From the NCBI RefSeq assembly GCF_003610775.1, contig NZ_RAQO01000008.1, positions 62,001 to 126,000 of the forward strand: a DNA stretch of 64,000 bases, in the 5' to 3' direction. A model generated the notes under the pieces. The model searched no databases. It saw nothing but the letters and a program-made list of their open reading frames with translations, and had not been told where the DNA came from. Of this stretch, positions 56,629-64,000 are shown in pieces. Each line of letters opens with the position of its first letter. The first letter of the stretch is position 1. The position numbers and the translations under genes are program-made. Source of the stretch: Alginatibacterium sediminis. GTDB taxonomy: Bacteria; Pseudomonadota; Gammaproteobacteria; Enterobacterales; Celerinatantimonadaceae.

Positions 56629-59600
56629 TTATACAATCTTCGCATGCAGCTCTTGAAGCGAGGATACATTGGCTCGCGCATCAGCTTGATCAGCCTGACA
56701 GGTTGCAAAAGCACCGTTGAGTGTCGTTGTATAATTTACTTTATTTTGCAAAGCAGCGCGTCTGATCTGGCGCGAATCTTCAATTGCTACGCGACCTTCA
56801 GTGGTGTTAATGACATAACTGTACTCACCATTCTTTAGACGGTCAACTAAGTGTGGGCGACCTTCATGTACCTTGTTAACTAAGCGCGGATAAATACCCG
56901 CTTCTCCTAACGCAACCGCAGTACCATGGGTTGCATCAAGGTCGTAGCCAAGTTCAAGTAAGTTTTTTGCCAACTCAGCAACACGTTTTTTATCGGAGTT
57001 TCGAACAGATAGCAATACGCGACCACCACGACTCGTTTCGTTTCCGATCCCCAACTCTGCTTTAGCGTAGGCTTCAGCAAAAGTTTCGCCAACCCCCATC
57101 ACTTCGCCTGTTGAGCGCATTTCTGGGCCTAAAATTGGGTCAACGCCAGGAAACTTATTAAATGGCAATACCACTTCTTTTACGGAATAGAACGGTGGAA
57201 TAACTTCTTTCGTAAAACCTTGCTCAGCAAGTGAACGGCCAGCCATAACGCGTGCAGCAATCTTTGCAATTGGAACGCCGGTTGCCTTTGACACAAACGG
57301 CACTGTGCGCGCAGCGCGTGGGTTAACTTCAATTAGGTAGATTTCTCCACCTTTAACCGCAAACTGAGTATTCATTAAGCCGATCACGCCTAACTCAAGC
57401 GCCAAAGCACTAACTTGCGTCCGTAGACGATCTTGAACTTCTGCACTTAAGGTATAAGGCGGCAATGAACAGGCTGAATCACCAGAGTGAACCCCTGCCT
57501 GTTCAATGTGTTCCATGATGCCACCAATGACGACTTGTTCACCATCACAGATAGCGTCAATATCGACTTCAATCGCATCATCTAAGAATCGGTCAAGAAG
57601 AACTGGCGATTCGTTTGACACGCTCACCGCTTCTTTGAAGTAGCGGCGCAAATCTTGCTCGTCATAAACAATTTCCATTGCACGGCCACCTAAAACATAA
57701 GATGGGCGAACGACCAGAGGGAAACCGATACGTTCTGCGGCAATCACTGCATCTTCAGTCGTTGAGACGGTTTCATTCTCAGGTTGAAGTAAACCTAAGC
57801 GAATAACAGCCTGTTGGAAACGCTCACGGTCTTCGGCGCGGTCAATTGCATCTGGTGATGTTCCAATAATGGGTACCCCAGCAGCCTCAAGTTCGCGCGC
57901 CAGTTTAAGTGGGGTTTGTCCGCCATATTGAACAATCACGCCTTTAGGTTTTTCTACTCGAACGATCTCAAGGACGTCTTCAAGGGTAACCGGTTCAAAG
58001 TATAAACGATCAGAGGTGTCATAGTCAGTTGAAACCGTTTCAGGGTTACAGTTAACCATAATGGTTTCATAGCCATCCTCACGCATTGCTAGGGCTGCAT
58101 GCACACAACAGTAATCAAATTCGATACCTTGCCCGATGCGGTTAGGCCCACCGCCTAAGATCATAATTTTGTCTTTATCGCTTGGATTAGCTTCACATTC
58201 TTCGTCGTAAGTCGAATACAAGTAAGCCGTGTCTGTTGCAAACTCTGCCGCACAGGTATCCACACGCTTATAGACAGGCAGAATATTAAGACGATGGCGA
58301 AGTTTTCGGATTTCGCTCTCAGAGACACCGGTTAGTTGCGCTAGGCGCGGGTCGGCAAAGCCTTTACGTTTAAGCGCACGCAATCGCGTTTGATCGAGAC
58401 TTGCGATACCTTGTTTTGCTACCAGTTTTTCTTCTCGTATTAAATCTTCAATTTGAGCTAAGAACCAACGGTCAATTTTGGTCAACTCAAAAATACCATC
58501 AATACTCATGCCAGCGCGGAATGCATCGCCAATATACCAAATACGTTCTGCACCAACTGCGGTTAGCTCGTGACGAATTTTGGCTAAAGCTTGCGGATCG
58601 TCTAGGTCAACCATTGGGTCGAGACCAACGGCGCCGACCTCTAAGCCACGTAAAGCTTTTTGCAGTGACTCTTGTTGGTTACGACCAATTGCCATAACTT
58701 CACCCACGGACTTCATTTGAGTGGTCAGGCGATCGTTAGCACCAGCAAATTTTTCGAAATTGAAACGCGGGAGTTTAGTTACAACATAATCGATTGAAGG
58801 CTCAAACGATGCCGGTGTACGTCCGCCGGTAATGTCATTTTGAAGTTCATCTAAGGTGAAACCAACCGCTAGTTTGGCTGCAATTTTGGCTATCGGGAAA
58901 CCCGTTGCTTTAGATGCTAATGCCGACGAGCGTGACACGCGTGGGTTCATTTCAATAATGACCATACGCCCAGTGTCAGGGCAAATTCCGAACTGTACGT
59001 TTGAACCGCCAGTCTCAACACCAATTTCTCGCAAGACAGCAAGCGATGCATTACGCATCAATTGGTATTCTTTGTCGCTTAAAGTTTGGGCAGGTGCAAC
59101 AGTTATGGAATCTCCTGTGTGTACGCCCATTGGATCGAAGTTTTCAATAGCACAAACAATGATGCAGTTATCGTTTTTGTCGCGAACCACTTCCATCTCA
59201 TATTCTTTCCAGCCAATGAGGCTTTCGTCAATGAGCAATTCTGAAGTTGGCGATAAGTCGATACCATTGGTACAAATGTCTTCAAACTCTTCTTTATTAT
59301 ATGCGATACCGCCGCCAGTCCCACCCATGGTAAACGAAGGGCGAATAATACAAGGGAAGCCAACCATATCGAGAACGCCGTAGGCTTCTTCCATATTGTG
59401 AGCAATACCTGCACGCGGACAGTCTAGGCCTATGCTTTTCATCGCTTTATCAAAACGGCTGCGATCTTCAGCTTTATCAATCGCGTCAGCGGTCGCACCT
59501 ATCATTTCGACATTGTATTTAGCTAATACACCATTGGATTCAAGCTCCAATGCACAGTTCAGCGCCGTCTGACCGCCCATTGTAGGTAAAACTGCATCGG

Positions 59601-59847
59601 GCTTTTCTTTGGCAATAATTTTTTCTACGACTTCCCAATGGATAGGCTCGATATAGGTTGCATCGGCCATTTCAGGGTCAGTCATAATTGTTGCAGGATT
59701 TGAATTCACCAAGATGACTCGGTAGCCTTCTTCGCGCAAAGCTTTACAGGCTTGTGCACCTGAATAGTCAAACTCACAGGCTTGACCAATAACGATTGGT
59801 CCAGCACCCAGAATCAAAATGCTTTTAATGTCGTTGCGTTTTGGCAT
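56629..59847 (-). CDS. carB: Carbamoyl-phosphate synthase large subunit
   Basis: 1072 residues, the full family length. Uses bicarbonate, ammonia from CarA and two ATP to make carbamoyl phosphate for arginine and pyrimidines. Two homologous ATP-grasp halves, carboxyphosphate (about 1-400) and carbamoyl phosphate (about 550-935), each with a preATP-grasp [19 protein letters not shown] / [19 protein letters not shown], an oligomerisation domain between and the C-terminal allosteric MGS-like domain. ATG 59847 ([14 protein letters not shown]). Starts 12 bp after carA. Confidence 0.97.
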   Translation of the reverse strand: MPKRNDIKSILILGAGPIVIGQACEFDYSGAQACKALREEGYRVILVNSNPATIMTDPEMADATYIEPIHWEVVEKIIAKEKPDAVLPTMGGQTALNCALELESNGVLAKYNVEMIGATADAIDKAEDRSRFDKAMKSIGLDCPRAGIAHNMEEAYGVLDMVGFPCIIRPSFTMGGTGGGIAYNKEEFEDICTNGIDLSPTSELLIDESLIGWKEYEMEVVRDKNDNCIIVCAIENFDPMGVHTGDSITVAPAQTLSDKEYQLMRNASLAVLREIGVETGGSNVQFGICPDTGRMVIIEMNPRVSRSSALASKATGFPIAKIAAKLAVGFTLDELQNDITGGRTPASFEPSIDYVVTKLPRFNFEKFAGANDRLTTQMKSVGEVMAIGRNQQESLQKALRGLEVGAVGLDPMVDLDDPQALAKIRHELTAVGAERIWYIGDAFRAGMSIDGIFELTKIDRWFLAQIEDLIREEKLVAKQGIASLDQTRLRALKRKGFADPRLAQLTGVSESEIRKLRHRLNILPVYKRVDTCAAEFATDTAYLYSTYDEECEANPSDKDKIMILGGGPNRIGQGIEFDYCCVHAALAMREDGYETIMVNCNPETVSTDYDTSDRLYFEPVTLEDVLEIVRVEKPKGVIVQYGGQTPLKLARELEAAGVPIIGTSPDAIDRAEDRERFQQAVIRLGLLQPENETVSTTEDAVIAAERIGFPLVVRPSYVLGGRAMEIVYDEQDLRRYFKEAVSVSNESPVLLDRFLDDAIEVDIDAICDGEQVVIGGIMEHIEQAGVHSGDSACSLPPYTLSAEVQDRLRTQVSALALELGVIGLMNTQFAVKGGEIYLIEVNPRAARTVPFVSKATGVPIAKIAARVMAGRSLAEQGFTKEVIPPFYSVKEVVLPFNKFPGVDPILGPEMRSTGEVMGVGETFAEAYAKAELGIGNETSRGGRVLLSVRNSDKKRVAELAKNLLELGYDLDATHGTAVALGEAGIYPRLVNKVHEGRPHLVDRLKNGEYSYVINTTEGRVAIEDSRQIRRAALQNKVNYTTTLNGAFATCQADQADARANVSSLQELHAKIV

Positions 59848-59859
59848 GTCTAAGTTACC

Positions 59860-61002
59860 TTACTTCGAGCTTGAAAGACGTTGATTGATCAAATCAATGA
59901 AATGGTTAAACAATGGCGCGGCGTCGTGCGGACCAGGGCTTGCTTCAGGGTGTCCTTGGAAGCTAAACGCTGCCTTATCGGTATGGTGAATACCTTGCAG
60001 GCTTTGGTCAAATAGTGACACATGCGTTGTGCGAAGTGTGCTTGGCAAGCTTGCGCCGTCGACCGCAAAACCATGATTCTGAGCAGTAATCATCACTTTA
60101 GCTTGTTCTAGATCTTTCACTGGATGGTTAGCACCATGATGACCAAATTTCATTTTGACTGTTTTTGCACCGCAAGCTAGCGCAAGAATTTGGTGACCTA
60201 AACAGATACCAAAAATTGGGATGTCAGTTTCCAAGAAGGTTTTGACGGCTTCAATTGCGTAATCGCATGGCTCTGGGTCGCCGGGGCCGTTACTGAGGAA
60301 AATTCCGTCGGGATTCATTGCTAACACGTCTGCAGCTGGGGTTTGCGCTGGCACAACCGTTAGACGGCAGCCGCGGTCAACCAACATACGCAAAATATTG
60401 CGCTTAACCCCAAAATCATAAGCGACCACATGCTTATCACAGTCTTGTTTGTCTGCAGGATGGCCATCAACCAGATCCCAAGAGCCCTGCAGCCAGGTAT
60501 ACGTTTGCGTCGTGCTGACTTCTTTTGCCAAATCCATGCCTTTGAGGCCAGGGAAATCTTTCGCTTGTTGTAAAGCAGTGGCTTGGTCTAAGTTTGAACC
60601 TGCAATAATGCAGCCTGCCATTGCGCCTTTTTCGCGCAAGATGCGAGTTAAGCGGCGAGTATCAATATCGGCAATACCAACAACATTTCGCTGTTTCAAA
60701 TAGTCACTTAAACTTTGTTCACTTCGAAAGTTACTCGTCATCAAAGGTAAATCACGAATGATCAACGCTTTGGCGTGTATATGAGTTGACTCATCGTCTT
60801 CTGACGTAGTGCCGTAGTTTCCGATGTGAGGGTAAGTAAGAGTAACGATTTGGCGAGAGTATGAGGGGTCTGTGAGTATTTCTTGATATCCGGTCATCGA
60901 AGTATTAAAAACAACTTCTCCAACCGATGTACCGTTGGCTCCGATGGATGTTCCGTGGAATAGACTTCCATCTTCCAGGACTAGCATTGCTGAACTGCTC
61001 AA
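59860..61002 (-). CDS. carA: Carbamoyl-phosphate synthase small subunit
   Basis: 380 residues. Glutaminase subunit that supplies ammonia to CarB. N-terminal domain [43 protein letters not shown], and the class I amidotransferase with [22 protein letters not shown] (nucleophile Cys near 268) and [11 protein letters not shown] (His, Glu). The start is TTG 61002: a strong AGGAGG lies five bases upstream and [12 protein letters not shown] matches the E. coli N-terminus in length. Followed by carB, and preceded by dapB as in E. coli. Confidence 0.96.
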   Translation of the reverse strand: MSSSAMLVLEDGSLFHGTSIGANGTSVGEVVFNTSMTGYQEILTDPSYSRQIVTLTYPHIGNYGTTSEDDESTHIHAKALIIRDLPLMTSNFRSEQSLSDYLKQRNVVGIADIDTRRLTRILREKGAMAGCIIAGSNLDQATALQQAKDFPGLKGMDLAKEVSTTQTYTWLQGSWDLVDGHPADKQDCDKHVVAYDFGVKRNILRMLVDRGCRLTVVPAQTPAADVLAMNPDGIFLSNGPGDPEPCDYAIEAVKTFLETDIPIFGICLGHQILALACGAKTVKMKFGHHGANHPVKDLEQAKVMITAQNHGFAVDGASLPSTLRTTHVSLFDQSLQGIHHTDKAAFSFQGHPEASPGPHDAAPLFNHFIDLINQRLSSSK

Positions 61003-61175
61003 GGCGACCTCCTAACTAGGGTTTCGACACAATTAAACCAGCATCAAGGTGTCAATTTGATGCCTGAAAAACCAAAAATTTGGCAAATTCCGCGGATCTT
61101 ATAGCAGATAAGCCAAGCCGTCCATGAAAATATAGAAAAACATCGAAAATAATAGCTAAGGAGGAAGAAGCAGCG

Positions 61176-61221
61176 AAAAGCGCTAAAAACTGCAAACAAC
61201 ACTGCAACTTTTAACGCTTTT
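61176..61221 (-). other. Long imperfect hairpin downstream of dapB
   Basis: AAAAGCG-C-TAAAA-AC-TGCA (61176-61194) pairs with TGCA-AC-TTTTA-A-CGCTTTT (61203-61221), 16 paired bases with internal bulges. It lies 17 bp after the dapB stop, in the carA leader gap of 236 bp. It could end the dapB transcript, though no clean T tract follows on the minus strand. Confidence 0.6.
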
Positions 61222-61238
61222 ACTAGGGTTTTGTTGTA

Positions 61239-62069
<831 letters not shown>

Positions 62070-62124
62070 CTATTCTGAGTTAGTATTGACGTCAATATAA
62101 CACAGCAAAAGCAAAGCTGAACCC

Positions 62125-62964
62125 CTAAGCAGCCTCACCGGAGCTAACCAACTTTGGTTTTTTACTAGCGCTGCTTTGAGCTGGATTTTGTTGGCGTTCA
62201 TATAAGAAACGTAAGACTTGTGAACGATAATGATTGTATTGTGCATCATCAGCTAAACTAACTCGATTGCGAGGACGCTCCAGTTCAACGTTTAATACTT
62301 CACCAATCGTAGCGGCGGGTCCGTTAGTCATCATCACAATGCGATCTGACAACAGAACCGCTTCATCGACATCATGAGTAATCATAATGACGGTATTATT
62401 AAGTTCGTTTTGAATTTCCATTAGCGAGTCTTGTAAATGAGCACGGGTTAAAGCGTCTAACGCGCCAAAGGGCTCATCCATCAACAAAACCTTGGGTTGC
62501 ATAGCAAGCGCCCGAGCAATGCCCACACGCTGCTTCATCCCCCCTGAAATTTCATCGGGTCGTTTATGCGCAGCATGCCCCATGTGGACTAGTTCAAGAT
62601 TGTGATTTATCCATTCGGCCATTTCGGCTTTGCTTTTTTTACCTTTGAACACTTCTTTTACCGCAAGCTCAACGTTCTGATAAGCCGTCAACCATGGTAG
62701 CAACGAATGGTTTTGAAACACGACGGCGCGATCGGGACCGGGCTCGCTCACTTCTCTACCTTCCAAGATCACCCCACCTTCACTGGCTTGATACAGACCA
62801 GCAACGATGTTAAGTACTGTGGATTTACCGCAACCCGAGTGCCCAATGAGGGAGATAAACTCGCCTTGTTCAATTTTTAAGTTTACGTCTTGTAGCGCTC
62901 TAAATGGCCCATCTTTAGTTGGAAATTCGATGCCGACATGGTCAATTTCTAAATAGTGATTCAT
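62125..62964 (-). CDS. Nitrate-type ABC transporter, ATP-binding protein
   Basis: 279 residues, NrtD/SsuB/TauB family ATPase. Walker A GHSGCGKST (about 43), Q-loop VFQNHSLLPWLT, signature ISGGMKQRVGIARAL, Walker B VLLMDEPFGALD and the switch His in MITHDVDEAV. The partner permease lies 33 bp upstream and carries features of NrtB, so the substrate is probably nitrate (or nitrite/cyanate); taurine or sulfonates are less likely. ATG 62964 is chosen over a TTG at 62970, with GAAGG eight bases ahead. Confidence 0.85.
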   Translation of the reverse strand: MNHYLEIDHVGIEFPTKDGPFRALQDVNLKIEQGEFISLIGHSGCGKSTVLNIVAGLYQASEGGVILEGREVSEPGPDRAVVFQNHSLLPWLTAYQNVELAVKEVFKGKKSKAEMAEWINHNLELVHMGHAAHKRPDEISGGMKQRVGIARALAMQPKVLLMDEPFGALDALTRAHLQDSLMEIQNELNNTVIMITHDVDEAVLLSDRIVMMTNGPAATIGEVLNVELERPRNRVSLADDAQYNHYRSQVLRFLYERQQNPAQSSASKKPKLVSSGEAA

Positions 62965-62997
62965 ATTCAATACCTTCTTTTTGCAAAATGCTATGCC

Positions 62998-63963
62998 TTA
63001 GGCATTAGAGCTTTGAGGAGAAACTAGTTTTTGCACGCTCAGCATCATCCAGTCCAATACAAAACCAATGATGCCAATGACTAGCACAGCAACCATAATC
63101 CGTCCTAAGGAGTTAGAACTACCATTTTGAAATTCGTCCCATACAAATTTTCCTAAGCCTGGATTTTGAGCCAACATCTCAGCGGCAATTAACACCATCC
63201 ATCCAATACCAAGTGAAATACGCAGACCGGTAAATATCATTGGCAACGATGCTGGAAGGGCTATTTTGAACACCTGTTTACTCCAATGTAGACGAATAAC
63301 GCGTCCAACATTGATCCAATCTTTATCGATAGAGGCGACTCCCATCGCGGTATTGATAAGCGTGGGCCATAGCGAACATAAGGTCACAGTCACAGCTGAG
63401 GTGATAAAGGATTTGCTAAACATAGGGTCATCACTGACATAAACCGCACTTACAACCATGGTGACAATCGGTAACCAAGCCAGCGGCGACACCGGTTTAA
63501 ATATTTGAATCAACGGACTAACCGCAGCATAAAGTTTTTGGTTCAGACCGCAGGCAACGCCAAGCGGTATTGCAATTAAACTTGCAACAACAAAACCCGC
63601 AAAAACGGTATACAAGCTGGTCCATATTTGGTCAAAAAAGGTGGGCTTGCCGGTATAAGGTCTAACTTTCACGGTAGCTTCAGGATTCTTCGCCAATTTC
63701 TCGGCATTGCGCTTATCCTGACGCTCATAGAAGGCCACTTCTTTTAGCCGCTCAGCTTTGTGTTCGTCCACCAAACCCAAATATTGTTGATAAACTGCCG
63801 TAGGCCCGGGCAATGTGCCAAGACTGGTGTCGACCCGCGCAGCACTAAAACTCCACAGAGCGAGGAAGATAGCAATTGCTAATAGCGGCAAGCCTAGTTT
63901 TTCAAACAAGTCTTGAAATTGTCGCTTGGGACTTTCGCCGCTTGCTAGACGTACCATCGGCAC
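62998..63963 (-). CDS. Nitrate-type ABC transporter permease (5' end may lie outside window)
   Basis: At least 321 residues. BPD_transp_1 permease with about six transmembrane helices; the EAA-type cytoplasmic loop is seen near VIRLHWSKQVFKIALPASLPMIFTGLR. A roughly 60-residue insert rich in Lys/Glu before the TMD (VDEHKAERLKEVAFYERQDKRN to RPYTGKPTFFDQI) is characteristic of NrtB permeases. The listed GTG at 63963 is not certain: the frame stays open, without a stop, to the right edge of the window (upstream residues IHYLETFGLSPIVP). A longer N-terminus is likely. A substrate-binding protein gene would be expected beyond the edge. Confidence 0.8.
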   Translation of the reverse strand: MPMVRLASGESPKRQFQDLFEKLGLPLLAIAIFLALWSFSAARVDTSLGTLPGPTAVYQQYLGLVDEHKAERLKEVAFYERQDKRNAEKLAKNPEATVKVRPYTGKPTFFDQIWTSLYTVFAGFVVASLIAIPLGVACGLNQKLYAAVSPLIQIFKPVSPLAWLPIVTMVVSAVYVSDDPMFSKSFITSAVTVTLCSLWPTLINTAMGVASIDKDWINVGRVIRLHWSKQVFKIALPASLPMIFTGLRISLGIGWMVLIAAEMLAQNPGLGKFVWDEFQNGSSNSLGRIMVAVLVIGIIGFVLDWMMLSVQKLVSPQSSNA

Positions 63964-64000
63964 AATTGGACTTAGGCCAAAGGTTTCTAAATAGTGAATC

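Noticed and set aside
58856-59383. 175-residue plus-strand frame inside carB
   Set aside because: Antisense shadow of a highly conserved gene.
61003-61238. ArgR boxes or a pyrimidine-type leader upstream of carA
   Set aside because: Only weak partial matches to the ARG-box consensus were seen by eye, so no site is claimed.

Overview
The window is a chromosomal segment of a gammaproteobacterium, roughly 43-45% GC by eye. Nearly every gene has a close Escherichia coli counterpart, and several E. coli neighbourhoods are intact: rlmM-ygdD-gcvA with a divergent GcvB small RNA, guaBA-xseA, zwf-pgl-gnd, and the long block yhbY/rlmE-ftsH-folP-glmM-secG-tRNA-Leu-tRNA-fMet-rimP-nusA-infB-rbfA-truB-rpsO-pnp, followed by greA, carAB and dapB. 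Solo regulators, c-di-GMP proteins, a chemoreceptor with a flagellar-type promoter, a xylosidase and a nitrate ABC transporter suggest a free-living aquatic, motile, plant- or algal-glycan-using bacterium, perhaps of the Alteromonadales. The genus is not resolved from the sequence. No insertion sequence, prophage, CRISPR array or integrase was seen.

Layout. 1-9.5 kb: the end-truncated queA, sanA, a crotonase, an NnrU-family membrane protein, a YjeH-type amino acid exporter, a chemoreceptor, then rlmM-DUF423-gcvA with the gcvB RNA and a phosphodiesterase. 9.5-14.2 kb: guaA, guaB and divergent xseA. 14.2-20.2 kb: an unknown gene, chrA, and a three-gene cluster (PstS-like periplasmic protein, outer-membrane barrel, GGDEF/EAL protein) that looks like a ligand-sensing c-di-GMP module. 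20.4-25.6 kb: the oxidative pentose phosphate genes zwf-pgl-gnd and a YegD-type Hsp70. 25.7-29.7 kb: a small carbohydrate cluster (GH43 xylosidase, AraC regulator, cellobiose/mannobiose 2-epimerase). 29.7-30.3 kb: four tandem repeats of about 150 bp, each ending in a minus-strand intrinsic terminator. 30.3-40 kb: two acetyltransferases, a YeeX protein, a diguanylate cyclase, a PD-(D/E)XK-Rad3 helicase fusion, ackA, an orphan IclR regulator beside a 725-bp gene-free gap with a 9-bp repeat array, a coiled-coil DgkA and a CBS protein. 40-62 kb: the core translation, transcription, cell-wall and folate block, then greA, carAB and dapB. 62-64 kb: an ABC transporter of the nitrate type, cut by the right edge.

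How the genes work together. Most of the window is housekeeping: purine (guaBA), pyrimidine/arginine (carAB), lysine/peptidoglycan (dapB, glmM), folate (folP), ribosome and RNA maturation (rlmM, rlmE, yhbY, rimP, rbfA, truB, rpsO, pnp), transcription elongation (nusA, greA) and membrane proteostasis (ftsH, secG). The least explained parts are the tandem terminator/repeat array at 29.7-30.3 kb, the periplasmic-binding-protein/barrel/EAL operon at 16.2-20.2 kb, the nuclease-helicase at 33.2-35.4 kb and the coiled-coil DgkA. Where the longest open frame began at a weak start codon, the start was moved to the one with a better ribosome binding site or family alignment. Those choices are stated per gene.
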